A stretch of 64,000 bases of DNA, from contig NZ_PYWA01000002.1 of NCBI RefSeq assembly GCF_003056335.1, forward strand, positions 124,001-188,000, written 5' to 3'. How positions within the stretch are numbered: position 1 is the first letter of the stretch; the number at the start of each line of letters is the position of its first letter. Made by a program: the position numbers and the translations under genes. Below, piece after piece: positions 16,400 to 24,357 of this stretch. The stretch is from Paracoccus indicus. Lineage in GTDB: Bacteria > Pseudomonadota > Alphaproteobacteria > Rhodobacterales > Rhodobacteraceae. Under the pieces are notes generated by a model, which worked only from the letters and a program-made list of their open reading frames with translations, was not told where the DNA came from and searched no databases.

Positions 16400-17193
16400 C
16401 CTATCCTCACTGTTGGGGTGGGGGCGTCCCGGCCTTTGTCGGCGGCGGGGGATGCCGTCTTGGCGGAGGCGGTCTTGGTGCCGCCCTTGATGGGGTGAAG
16501 GTCCAGCTCGTTCCTCGTCTGCATCAGCCCGTCGGCGGCGAAATCGCGCAGCGCCTGCTGATCGGCGCGGCAGGATCGCGCCAGCGCCTCCGCATCGCCC
16601 CGGATCAGCGCATCGCAGAAGCCCGCCATGTCGCGGGCGGGCAGGCGGGCCTCGGTCGTCAGTTCCAGAAAGCGCCGGATGCGGTCGGCCTTGTCCCAGA
16701 GCGTCCCCAGCACCTGCCCGATCAGCGGGTTGATGCGTTCGGCCGCGAGGTCCAGCACCATCCGTTCATAGCCGCGCAGGCTGTCGCGCGCCGCTGGCTC
16801 GGGGCGGTCGCGCAGGGGCAGGGCGATGGTAGCCAGTTCCCGCAGGCGGTCCTTGTCGCGCGGCGTCAGCGTCGCATCGGCCAGCGCGGCCTCGGCGAAG
16901 GCGAGAGCATGCAGCACCTGCCCGATATGGGCGCCCGTCATCGGCAGGACCCGCCAGCCAAGGCGCGGGATCGCCAGCATCAGCCCCTGCGCCGACAGCT
17001 TGGCCAGCGCCGCCCGCGTGGCCGCGCGTCCCAGGCCGAAGCGTTCGGCCAGCTCGGCCTCGGGGGCTGTCGCGCCGGGTGCCAGCTGGCAATGCAGCAC
17101 CGCCAGCCGCAGCCGTTCCTCGGCCAGATCGGCCTTGTGGCGCGGTTGCAGCGGATCGGGGGCGGCGGTGAAGGGCGAATGCGGGTCAAACAT
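16396..17193 (-). CDS. GntR-family (FCD domain) transcriptional regulator
   Basis: A 265-residue regulator. The winged-helix domain is near residues 25-85 (LHCQLAPGATAPEAELAERFG, then LGRAATRAALAKLSAQGLM), followed by an all-helical FCD-type ligand domain with EAALADATLTPRDKDRL and LERLTTEARLPARDMAG-like metal/ligand positions. The last 35 residues (GGTKTASAKTASPAADKG) are a low-complexity tail. It is the first gene of the nine-gene run and probably senses the imported compound or a breakdown product. The promoter side carries a perfect palindrome at 17215-17226, a likely operator. No recognisable ortholog name. Confidence 0.82.
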   Translation of the reverse strand: MFDPHSPFTAAPDPLQPRHKADLAEERLRLAVLHCQLAPGATAPEAELAERFGLGRAATRAALAKLSAQGLMLAIPRLGWRVLPMTGAHIGQVLHALAFAEAALADATLTPRDKDRLRELATIALPLRDRPEPAARDSLRGYERMVLDLAAERINPLIGQVLGTLWDKADRIRRFLELTTEARLPARDMAGFCDALIRGDAEALARSCRADQQALRDFAADGLMQTRNELDLHPIKGGTKTASAKTASPAADKGRDAPTPTVRIG

Positions 17194-17214
17194 GGAAATG
17201 TCCTGAGTGTCTTA

Positions 17215-17226
17215 TGAACATGTTCA
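17215..17226. promoter_or_regulatory. Perfect 12-bp palindrome upstream of the GntR gene
   Basis: TGAACATGTTCA is its own reverse complement and lies 22 bases upstream of the GntR start, where the operon promoter must be. It is a plausible autoregulatory operator of the GntR/FCD regulator. Only one copy is seen in the gap. Binding is inferred from position. Confidence 0.45.
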
Positions 17227-17362
17227 GACAGCTTCACTGAGATGTCTAGAAAATTCTGACGCGCCGATGCGGCCCACTGACGGAGTGCCTTTGAAATAAG
17301 CGTATGGGGCGGTTCCCGAACGGCCCCGCGCCTTGTCGTATCGACTGTCCTGATGAAAAAGT

Positions 17363-17439
17363 TGGCGACCCCGGGAGGACTTGAACCCCCAACCCCAGAC
17401 TTAGAAGGTCCGTGCTCTATCCAGTTGAGCTACGGGGCC
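17363..17439 (-). tRNA. tRNA-Arg (anticodon UCU)
   Basis: A 77-base cloverleaf on the minus strand. The acceptor arms GGCCCCG and CGGGGTC pair (with one G-U), the D stem is GCTC/GAGC, the anticodon arm is CGGAC-CTTCTAA-GTCTG with TCT in the loop, and the T arm is GGGGG-TTCAAGT-CCTCC. The 3' CCA is encoded. It stands alone between the GNAT gene and the GntR operon on the same strand. No integrase or partial duplicate of its 3' end is visible nearby. Confidence 0.95.
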
Positions 17440-17474
17440 GCGCGGCGACCCGTTGCGGATCGCAAGGTTTGTTT

Positions 17475-17493
17475 AGCCGCCTTCGCGGCGGCT
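17475..17493. terminator. Short hairpin between GNAT gene and tRNA-Arg
   Basis: Seven-base arms AGCCGCC and GGCGGCT around TTCGC, with TTT on both flanks (GTTT before, TTTC after). It may end the GNAT transcript or help processing upstream of the tRNA. T-tracts are too short for a confident intrinsic terminator. Confidence 0.4.
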
Positions 17494-17512
17494 TTCAAAG
17501 CCATATTGCAGG

Positions 17513-17977
17513 TCAGTCCAGCGCCCGCGTCATGAAGACCGAATTGGGGTCGGGGCGGTAATCGGCAAATGGTGGGCATTCGCTGAAACCTTCGCGCATG
17601 TAGAGACCGCGGGCCGCCACGAAGGTGGGCTGCACGCCGGTTTCCAGTGACAGGCGGGTCAGGCCCTGTTGGCGTGCATGGGCGACGAGGTGGTTCAGCA
17701 TCATGCGCGACAGGCCGCGCCCGCGGTGTTCGGCCAGGACGTGCATGGACTTCAGCTCTCCGTGGCCGTCGCCGTGATCCTTAAGCGCGCCCATCGCCAT
17801 GGGGGTGCCGTTGTCGCGGATGACGAAGAAGGCGATCGCGGGATGCGCCAGCCCCGAGGCCGGCAGCATGTGGATCGATTCGGGCGGGGTGTCGGCCTGC
17901 ATGTCGGCGGTATGGCGCTGGAACAGCAGGTCCAGATCCGGGCCGAGCGGGCTTTCGCGGTGGATGGTCGGGGTCAT
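17513..17977 (-). CDS. GNAT-family N-acetyltransferase
   Basis: A 154-residue acetyltransferase. The acetyl-CoA motif is VLAEHRGRGLSRMMLNHL (about residues 80-97), preceded by the beta strand HGELKSMHV and followed by LSLETGVQPTFVAARGLYMREGF, a common PutP/YsnE-like arrangement. The start MTPTIHRESPLGPDLD was preferred to upstream ATGs because it begins just before the first strand of the fold. The acceptor is unknown. It is alone in its transcript between two other minus-strand units. Confidence 0.82.
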   Translation of the reverse strand: MTPTIHRESPLGPDLDLLFQRHTADMQADTPPESIHMLPASGLAHPAIAFFVIRDNGTPMAMGALKDHGDGHGELKSMHVLAEHRGRGLSRMMLNHLVAHARQQGLTRLSLETGVQPTFVAARGLYMREGFSECPPFADYRPDPNSVFMTRALD

Positions 17978-18038
17978 TCGGACGGCCTTTCGTGGCGCCG
18001 GACGCAGGGCAGTGACCCGCGTCCGGCGATCTTCCCGG

Positions 18039-19166
18039 TTACAACACCTTGTCGAAGACGGGCCGCAAACGGTCAAGCGTGCCGTCCACGTCCTTCAGCT
18101 TGTCCAGCCCGAACAGGCCGATGCGAAAGGTCGAGAAACCGTCCCCTTCCTCGATGGCCAGGGGCACGCCCGCCGCAATCTGGGTGCCCTGGGCCGCGAA
18201 GGCCTTGCCCGATTTCACCTGCGGATCGTCGGTATAGCTGACGACGACGCCCGGCGCCTGGAAGCCCTGCGCCGCCACCGAGGCGATGCCGCGTTCGGCC
18301 AGCTCGGCACGGACGGCCCGGCCAAGCGCCCATTGCGCATCGCGTGCGGTTTCCAGCCCGAAATCGATGGTCTCCTGCATGGCGTCGCGCAGGCCCAGCA
18401 GGGCGTCGGTCGGCATGGTTGCGTGATAGGCGTGGCCGCCGTCCTCATAGGCCTGCATCATCGCGCGCCATTTCTTCAGGTCCAGCGCGAAGCTGTCGCT
18501 GGTGGTGGTGGCCAGCCGTTCGGCGGCACGTTCCGACATCATCACCAGACCCGCCGAGGGCGAGGCCGACCACCCCTTCTGCGGGGCCGAGATCAGCACG
18601 TCGACACCGGTCGCCTTCATGTCCACCCAGACCGCCCCCGAGGCGATGCAATCCAGCACCATCAGCGCACCGACCTGATGGGCGGCATCGGCCATCGCGG
18701 TGATGTAATCGTCGGGCAGGATCAGCCCGGCGGAAGTTTCCACATGGGGCGCAAAGACGGCATCGGGCTTGGCCTCGATGATCTTCGCCACGACCTCGTC
18801 TATGGGGGGCGGGGCATAGGCAGGTTGGGGCGCGTTGCCGGTGGGGCGGGCCATGACGACGGTCGTGTCGCGGGCAAAGCCGCCCGCCTCGAAGATCTGG
18901 GACCAGCGATAGCTGAACCAGCCGTTCCTGACGATCAGGGCATGGGCGTCGCGCCCGAACTGGCGGGCGACCGATTCCATTGCGTAAGTCCCGCCGCCCG
19001 GCACGATGACGACCTGCGCTGCGCCATAGACCTGCCCCAGCATCCCAGACAGATCGCGCATGACCTGCTGGAAGCGTTGCGACATGTGGTTCAGGGACCG
19101 ATCGGTGAAGACGACCGAGAATTCGTCCAGACCCTCGGGGTCGATCTCGGGGCGCTGATGGGGCAT
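18039..19166 (-). CDS. Class V aminotransferase (alanine-glyoxylate / serine-pyruvate type)
   Basis: A 375-residue PLP-dependent fold-type I enzyme. The PLP lysine is in SAPQKGWSASPSAG (about residue 197), the aspartate that holds the pyridine nitrogen is in LMVLDCIASG (about 170) and the N-terminal VVIVPGGGTYAMESVARQFG forms the phosphate pocket. The motif APHVETSAG is characteristic of alanine-glyoxylate/serine-pyruvate aminotransferases. It is divergent from the amidotransferase / GS-like / FAD-oxidase set, which suggests a role in nitrogen transfer from amines or amino acids. It does not resemble BhcA, as far as I can tell from the N-terminus. Confidence 0.82.
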   Translation of the reverse strand: MPHQRPEIDPEGLDEFSVVFTDRSLNHMSQRFQQVMRDLSGMLGQVYGAAQVVIVPGGGTYAMESVARQFGRDAHALIVRNGWFSYRWSQIFEAGGFARDTTVVMARPTGNAPQPAYAPPPIDEVVAKIIEAKPDAVFAPHVETSAGLILPDDYITAMADAAHQVGALMVLDCIASGAVWVDMKATGVDVLISAPQKGWSASPSAGLVMMSERAAERLATTTSDSFALDLKKWRAMMQAYEDGGHAYHATMPTDALLGLRDAMQETIDFGLETARDAQWALGRAVRAELAERGIASVAAQGFQAPGVVVSYTDDPQVKSGKAFAAQGTQIAAGVPLAIEEGDGFSTFRIGLFGLDKLKDVDGTLDRLRPVFDKVL

Positions 19167-19304
19167 GGGGCGTCCTTTCGTGGCTTTGGCCGAACCCTAG
19201 CGTGGCACACCCGCGCCCGCCAGAGCGGCGAAAGGCGCAGTGCCTCTTGCGCCCCCGCCATGCCCGCGACTAGGTTCGGGCTGTCAGCAACATCAAGGTT
19301 TTCC

Positions 19305-20015
19305 ATGCGTATCGGCATACTTCAATGCGGCCAGTCGCCTGCGCAGTTGAAGGACAGCTTGGGCGATTACCCCGACATGTTCGTTCGCCTGCTGGGCGGA
19401 CGGGGCTTCGACTTCGACATCTGGCACGTCGAGGAGATGCAGTTCCCCGATGACATCGACGCGGCCGACGGCTGGCTGCTGACCGGATCGCGCCACGGCG
19501 CCTACGAGGATCACGCCTTCATCCCGCCGCTGGAAGAATTCATCCGCCGCGCCTATGCGGCAGGCGTGCCGATGGTGGGCATCTGCTTCGGTCATCAGAT
19601 CATCGCGCAGGCGCTTGGCGGCAAGGTCGTCAAGCATCCGGGCGGTTGGGCCGTGGGCACGCAGGATTACGACTTTGGCGGCCAGCCCGTGACCCTGAAC
19701 GCCTGGCATCAGGATCAGGTCGTGACGCTGCCCGAAGGGGCGCAGGTCGCTGGACGCAACGCCTTTTGCGAAAACGCCGCGCTGATCTATGGCGATACGG
19801 CCTTCACGGTGCAGGCGCATCCCGAATTCAAAGACGACTTCGTTCAGGGGCTGATGGACACCCGTGCCAAGGGCGTCGTGCCGGAAGACCTCTTGGCGCA
19901 GGCCAGCGCCCGCATGGGGCAGGCGGATGGCTCGGGCCTGCTGGCCGACCGGATCGAGGCCTTCTTCAAGCAACCGCGCGCCCTGACGCGCCCCGACGCG
20001 CAAGGTGCCGCATGA
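19305..20015 (+). CDS. Class I glutamine amidotransferase (candidate gamma-glutamyl-amine hydrolase)
   Basis: A 236-residue single-domain class I GATase. The nucleophile Cys is in VGICFGHQIIAQALGG (about residue 90), and the catalytic His-Glu is in FTVQAHPEFKDDF (about 172). No synthase domain is attached. In E. coli the gamma-glutamyl-putrescine pathway ends with PuuD, a GATase-fold hydrolase that removes glutamate; this gene may do that job, although it is closer to the stand-alone GuaA-like group than to PuuD. It overlaps the GS-like gene by four bases. The ATG at 19305 begins MRIGILQCGQ, the normal start of the fold. Confidence 0.8.
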   Translation: MRIGILQCGQSPAQLKDSLGDYPDMFVRLLGGRGFDFDIWHVEEMQFPDDIDAADGWLLTGSRHGAYEDHAFIPPLEEFIRRAYAAGVPMVGICFGHQIIAQALGGKVVKHPGGWAVGTQDYDFGGQPVTLNAWHQDQVVTLPEGAQVAGRNAFCENAALIYGDTAFTVQAHPEFKDDFVQGLMDTRAKGVVPEDLLAQASARMGQADGSGLLADRIEAFFKQPRALTRPDAQGAA

Positions 20016-21370
20016 CCGATTGGACCGACAAGTTTCCGCAGGCCGCCCGCGATTTCGTCGCAGGCCGCCGCCTTGACGAGGTCGAATGCATCGTCGCCGA
20101 CATCGCGGGCGTGGCGCGCGGCAAGGCGATGCCCGCCTCGAAATTCGCGCGGCAGGAACAGTTCTATCTGCCGAACTCGATCTTCCTGCAGACGATCACG
20201 GGGGAATGGGCCGACAATCCCTCGGGAGCCTTCACCGAACCCGACATGGTGATGACGCCCGATTATTCGACCGCGACGGCAGCACCTTGGACCGCGGATT
20301 GGACCGTGCAGGTCATTCACGACGCGCTGGACCAGCAGGGCAAGCCCGTGCCCATCGCGCCGCGCAACGTGCTGAAGCGGGTCGTGCAGCTTTACGAAGA
20401 CAAGGGCTGGAAACCCATCGTCGCCCCGGAGATGGAGTTCTTTCTGGTCGCCCGCAACATCGACCCGAACCAGCCGATCATCCCGCCGATGGGGCGCACG
20501 GGCCGCCGCGCCGCCGCCAAGCAGGCCTATTCCATGTCGGCGGTCGACGAATACGGCAAGGTCATCGACGACATCTATGATTTCGCCGAGGCGCAGGGTT
20601 TCGAGATCGACGGCATCCTGCAGGAGGGCGGCGCGGGGCAGGTGGAAATCAACCTGAACCACGGCGACCCCGTGGCCCTGGCCGATGAGATCTTCTTCTT
20701 CAAGCGCCTGATCCGCGAGGCCGCCCTGCGCCACGATTGTTTCGCGACCTTCATGGCCAAGCCCATCGAGGGCGAGCCGGGCAGCGCGATGCACATCCAC
20801 CACTCGATCACCGATCTGGCGACTGGCAAGAACATCTTTTCCAACGATCAGGGCGGCGAGACGGATGCCTTCATGCATTTCATCGCCGGGATGCAGAAGC
20901 ACCTGCCCGCGGCCATCGCGCTGCTGGCGCCCTATGTGAACAGCTATCGCCGCTATGTCCCCGACTTCGCGGCCCCGATCAACCTTGAATGGGGACGCGA
21001 CAACCGCACCACGGGCCTGCGCATCCCCATTTCGGGGCCCGAGGCGCGGCGCGTGGAAAACCGTCTGGCGGGGATGGATTGCAACCCATATCTGGGCATC
21101 GCTGCCAGCCTTGCCTGCGGCTATCTGGGCTTGCTGGAACAGGAAAGCCCGCGCGCCGAATGTCTGGGCGACGCCTATATCTCTCAGGATGACGAGCTGC
21201 CCTACAACCTGGGCGATGCGCTGGACCTGATGGCGGAAAGCACCGCCATGCGCAGCGTGCTGGGCGAGGAGTTCGCCGATGTCTACGAGGCCGTGAAGCG
21301 CAACGAATACAAGGAGTTCCTGCAGGTCATCAGCCCTTGGGAACGCGAACATCTGCTGCTGAACGTATGA
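20012..21370 (+). CDS. Glutamine synthetase family protein, PuuA / gamma-glutamylamide synthetase type
   Basis: A 452-residue GS-fold enzyme. The metal and ammonia-site regions are recognisable as PEMEFFLV (about 134), GAGQVEINLNHGD (about 208) and MHIHHSI (about 259), with RRYVPDFAAPINLEWGRDNRTTG holding the glutamate-binding arginines. Length and the N-terminal VECIVADIAGVARGKAMP match the PuuA/GlnA3-4 group that ligates glutamate to amines and polyamines rather than ammonia. It is coupled to the amidotransferase and to the FAD oxidase (ATGA at 21367-21370). The amine substrate is not determinable here; putrescine, ethanolamine or isopropylamine-like amines are candidates. Confidence 0.83.
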   Translation: MTDWTDKFPQAARDFVAGRRLDEVECIVADIAGVARGKAMPASKFARQEQFYLPNSIFLQTITGEWADNPSGAFTEPDMVMTPDYSTATAAPWTADWTVQVIHDALDQQGKPVPIAPRNVLKRVVQLYEDKGWKPIVAPEMEFFLVARNIDPNQPIIPPMGRTGRRAAAKQAYSMSAVDEYGKVIDDIYDFAEAQGFEIDGILQEGGAGQVEINLNHGDPVALADEIFFFKRLIREAALRHDCFATFMAKPIEGEPGSAMHIHHSITDLATGKNIFSNDQGGETDAFMHFIAGMQKHLPAAIALLAPYVNSYRRYVPDFAAPINLEWGRDNRTTGLRIPISGPEARRVENRLAGMDCNPYLGIAASLACGYLGLLEQESPRAECLGDAYISQDDELPYNLGDALDLMAESTAMRSVLGEEFADVYEAVKRNEYKEFLQVISPWEREHLLLNV

Positions 21371-22674
21371 ACCTGCTGCATCTGAACGACAGGCCGGGGG
21401 AATATCCGCCCAGCCTTTATGCCGGGGATGCCGACAGCGGGCGTATGGACCCGCTGCGGGGGGATCAACGCGCCGATGTGGTGGTCGTGGGCGCGGGCTA
21501 TACCGGCCTGTCGGCGGCGTTGCACCTGGCGCGGCGCGGCCTGTCGGTGACCGTGCTCGAGGCGCAGCGGGTGGGTTTCGGTGCATCGGGCCGCAATGGC
21601 GGTCAGATCGGATCAGGCCAGCGGCAGGAGGTCGATTGGCTGGAGGCGCAGATGGGCCGCGACATGGCCCGCCGCTTGTGGGACCTGGCCGAAGAGGCCA
21701 AGGCGCTGGTCCGCGATCTGGCGCATGCGGGCGGCGTGCCCGTCCGTGACGGCATCGCCCATGCCTGCCGCACCGCCTCCGAGGTGGAGCACGCCCGCCA
21801 CATGGCCGACCATCTGGCGCGGCATTACGATTACGACCGGGTGGAGCCGCTGGACCGTGACGGCATGGCGCGGGCTTTGGGCAGCGATGCCTATGTCGGG
21901 GGCGATCTGGACCGGGGCGCGGGTCACGTCGATCCGCTGGCGCTGGTCCGCGCCATGGCCGCACAGGCACAGGCCGCTGGTGCCAGCATCCACGAGGGCA
22001 GCGAGGTCACGCGGATCGTCCACGCCGCCCATGCGGGTGGCAAGTCGCGCGTGGAAACCGCGCAGGGCAGCGTCAGCGCCGATCACATCGTGCTGGCCTG
22101 CAACGGCTATCTGGGCAAGCTGGACGGCCATGTCGCCGCCCGGGTCATGCCGATCAACAACTACATCGTCGCGACCGAACCCTTGGGCGACAGCCACCCC
22201 GAGATCCTGCCGGACCGCATCGGCGTGGCCGATACGAAATTCGTGGTGAACTACTGGCGCATGGACGACCGCCGGCGGCTGGTCTTTGGCGGCGGCGAGA
22301 CCGTCACCTATCGCTTTCCGCGCGACATCATGGGCGTGGTGCGCCCGCATCTGCTGTCGGTCTATCCGCAGCTGCGCGACGTCAGGCTGACCCATGCTTG
22401 GGGTGGCACGCTGGCGATCACCATGAACCGGATGCCCTGCTTTGCGCGACCTGCGCCCAACTGCCTGTCGGCCAGCGGCTTTTCCGGCCACGGCGTCGCC
22501 ATGGCCACGCTGGCAGGCCGCCTGATGGCTGAGGCCGTGGCCGGTCAGGCCGAACGTTTCGACGTCATGGCATCCGTCCCCACGCGCCCCTTCCCGGGCG
22601 GAGCGATGCTGCGCGGACCGCTGCTGGTGGCGGGGATGGCCTGGTTCGGGTTGCGCGACCGCTTGGGCTTCTAG
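21367..22674 (+). CDS. FAD-dependent oxidoreductase, PuuB-like (gamma-glutamyl-amine oxidase)
   Basis: A 435-residue DAO-family flavoprotein. The dinucleotide motif is VVVGAGYTGLSAALHLARRG (about 39-58), GFGASGRNGGQIGSGQ follows, as in PuuB/glycine-oxidase-like enzymes, and GFSGHGVAMATLAGRLMAE closes the FAD domain near residue 375. In the Puu pathway this class oxidises the gamma-glutamylated amine to an aldehyde. No aldehyde dehydrogenase (PuuC) is encoded here. Its stop TAG overlaps the stop of the convergent terB gene in a CTAG. Confidence 0.83.
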   Translation: MNLLHLNDRPGEYPPSLYAGDADSGRMDPLRGDQRADVVVVGAGYTGLSAALHLARRGLSVTVLEAQRVGFGASGRNGGQIGSGQRQEVDWLEAQMGRDMARRLWDLAEEAKALVRDLAHAGGVPVRDGIAHACRTASEVEHARHMADHLARHYDYDRVEPLDRDGMARALGSDAYVGGDLDRGAGHVDPLALVRAMAAQAQAAGASIHEGSEVTRIVHAAHAGGKSRVETAQGSVSADHIVLACNGYLGKLDGHVAARVMPINNYIVATEPLGDSHPEILPDRIGVADTKFVVNYWRMDDRRRLVFGGGETVTYRFPRDIMGVVRPHLLSVYPQLRDVRLTHAWGGTLAITMNRMPCFARPAPNCLSASGFSGHGVAMATLAGRLMAEAVAGQAERFDVMASVPTRPFPGGAMLRGPLLVAGMAWFGLRDRLGF

Positions 22675-23132
22675 CCGCGCGGCAGGCCCATCCGGTCCAG
22701 CACCTGCTGCCGGATCAGCGCCGATTGCTGATCGGGCACGCCCAGCAGGCCCGCGACCAGCCGGATCAGGCTTTCCTCATCCGCGGCGCGGGTTTCGTCG
22801 GCATAGGCGACCTCCCACAATGCGGCCAGCACGCCTGCGCGGTCTTCCAGCGCGATGCGGTCCTTGATCTGGCGGGTGAAGCGCACGGTGTCGCTGGCCT
22901 GCGCTTCAAGCTGCTCGGCCTCGGCGCGGCGGTCGGCGGCCTCTTCCGGGGTCAGACCGTGGCGGCGGGCCAGCACGCGGTCGATGCGCATCCGCTCGGC
23001 GTCGTCGTAATTGTCGTCCGACCGCGCGACCCGCACCAGAAGCGCCGCGATGGCCAGCTCTGCCTCTTGGCTGCCCATGGGTTCGGGGTTGGGGGCGTCG
23101 CCCATCAACAGGTTCAGGATATCCTTGAACAT
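22671..23132 (-). CDS. TerB-family protein
   Basis: A 153-residue helical protein of the TerB/DjlA N-terminal fold. The family pattern is seen in AELAIAALLVRVARSDDNYDDAERMRIDRVL (about residues 24-54) and in ALWEVAYADETRAADEESLIRLVAGLLGVPDQ (about 104-135), with paired acidic residues that bind metal in TerB. The role is unproven; tellurite resistance is only the name-giving member. It is the last gene of a run with DUF1330 and phzF on the minus strand and shares a CTAG with the convergent FAD oxidase. Confidence 0.78.
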   Translation of the reverse strand: MFKDILNLLMGDAPNPEPMGSQEAELAIAALLVRVARSDDNYDDAERMRIDRVLARRHGLTPEEAADRRAEAEQLEAQASDTVRFTRQIKDRIALEDRAGVLAALWEVAYADETRAADEESLIRLVAGLLGVPDQQSALIRQQVLDRMGLPRG

Positions 23133-23153
23133 GGTCCGTCCTTTCCGGGGGCC

Positions 23154-23447
23154 TCAGCCCGCCCAACCCTCGACGATGATGACATCGGCCTGCGACACCG
23201 GATCGCGCAGCGCCTTGGCCGCCTGATAACCCGCACTGTGATAGCAGTCCCGCGCCGCCTGAAGCGAGGGGAACTCGATCACGACGCTGCGCTGACGCGC
23301 CTGGCCTTCGACGACCTCCTGCGGTCCGCCGCGCACCAGAAACCGCGCGCCGTATTCCGCGAAGGGCACGGCATTGGCCCGGCGATAGGCGTCATAGGCG
23401 TCGGGGTCGTCGATCGTCACATGGGCGATCCAATAGGCTTTGGTCAT
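23154..23447 (-). CDS. DUF1330 protein
   Basis: A 97-residue protein of the DUF1330 family, a small alpha/beta dimeric fold related to ferredoxin-like monooxygenases. Family motifs are AHVTIDDPDAYDAYR near the start, FLVRGGPQEVVEG, VVIEFPSLQAARDCYHS and YQAAKALRDP. Function unknown. It overlaps the PhzF gene by four bases, so the two are translated together. Confidence 0.82.
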   Translation of the reverse strand: MTKAYWIAHVTIDDPDAYDAYRRANAVPFAEYGARFLVRGGPQEVVEGQARQRSVVIEFPSLQAARDCYHSAGYQAAKALRDPVSQADVIIVEGWAG

Positions 23448-24304
23448 TCCGCCTCCGGGATGGTGATGCGCCCTTCGGCCACGCGAACCGCGCGACCCGA
23501 CACATGAACGGCGGCCAGTCTGCCCCCCTGAACGGTGACGCGCAACCCGATGCGGGAGGGGCGACCCATCTCGATCCCCTGGCGCAGGGTCAGCGATGTT
23601 TCACCCTCGGGCAGGGCACCGGCGGCCAGCAGGGGCGCGGCCAGCGTCGCGGAGGCCGACCCGGTGGCCGGATCTTCGGGAATGCCATTGGCGGGGGCGA
23701 ACATGCGGGCGCGAAAGCCCTCGCCATCGGGGGCGTAGGCGTAGAGCTTGGGCGTCTTTGCGGTCAGCGCCTCGAAGGCGGCACCGGCCGGGCGGGCCTG
23801 CGCCACGGCATCCAAATCGCGCAGGGGCGCAAAGATGAAGCCCGGTCCGGCATGGGCGACGACAGGCCGATGCGACCCGAAGCCCAGCTGATCGGGCGAC
23901 AGGCCCAGACCTGCCGCCACCGCTGCCGGTTCGACGGCCTCGCCCAGTTCGGGCAGCACCGGTGCCCGAAACTCGGCCAGCCCGTCCGAGATACGGACAG
24001 GGACCGGGCCCGCCTCGGCCTCCAGCACCAGATCGCCGTCCTGTCCTCCGGACAGATGAAGGGCGCAGCCGATGGTAGGATGGCCCGCAAAGGGGATCTC
24101 GGCCAGGGGCAGAAAGATGCGGACGCGCGCGCGATGGGCGGGGTTCGCGGGGGACATCACGAAGATCGTCTCGGATAGGTTGAAATGGCGCGCGATGGTC
24201 TGCATCTGCGTGCCGTTCAGGCCGTCGGCCCCCGTGACGATGGCCAGGGGGTTGCCGCTGAAGGCGCGGTCGGTGAAGACGTCATAGACATGATATTCCA
24301 GCAT
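23444..24304 (-). CDS. PhzF-family isomerase-like protein
   Basis: A 286-residue protein with the two-domain diaminopimelate-epimerase-like fold of PhzF. The N-terminal motif YDVFTDRAFSGNPLAIV includes the FxGNP loop, the acidic active-site Glu is likely in FNLSETIFV (about residue 45), and ATGSASATLAAPLLAAG near 215 closes the fold. PhzF itself isomerises a phenazine precursor, but most homologues, including this one outside any phenazine cluster, have unknown substrates. Confidence 0.82.
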   Translation of the reverse strand: MLEYHVYDVFTDRAFSGNPLAIVTGADGLNGTQMQTIARHFNLSETIFVMSPANPAHRARVRIFLPLAEIPFAGHPTIGCALHLSGGQDGDLVLEAEAGPVPVRISDGLAEFRAPVLPELGEAVEPAAVAAGLGLSPDQLGFGSHRPVVAHAGPGFIFAPLRDLDAVAQARPAGAAFEALTAKTPKLYAYAPDGEGFRARMFAPANGIPEDPATGSASATLAAPLLAAGALPEGETSLTLRQGIEMGRPSRIGLRVTVQGGRLAAVHVSGRAVRVAEGRITIPEAE

Positions 24305-24336
24305 CCGCGCATCTTCCCCCTGCCGCAGGTGACATC

Positions 24337-24357
24337 AGGGGCGCTTGGGCCGCCCCT
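24337..24357 (-). terminator. Hairpin at the 3' end of the PPK2 gene
   Basis: Seven-base arms AGGGGCG and CGCCCCT, loop of seven, touching the PPK2 stop codon at 24357-24359. No T-tract follows on the minus strand, so termination is uncertain; it may be a processing or stability hairpin between PPK2 and phzF. Confidence 0.35.

Noticed and set aside
14225..16498. A 757-codon plus-strand frame opposite the solute-binding protein and DppB-like genes
   Set aside because: Gln/His/Arg-rich translation without motifs, antisense to genes with clear families and a signal peptide.
7916..17193. Annotating the operon as a dipeptide or nickel transporter
   Set aside because: Embedded GGT, PuuE-like hydrolase and SDR genes argue for a more specific organic substrate; the family name alone does not give the cargo.
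17363..17439. tRNA-Arg as an integration site for an island
   Set aside because: No integrase and no duplicated tRNA 3' end were seen on either side, and neighbouring genes have the same codon style.
22671..23132. Calling the TerB protein a tellurite resistance determinant
   Set aside because: Only the TerB fold is present; no TerC, TerD or other ter genes lie nearby.
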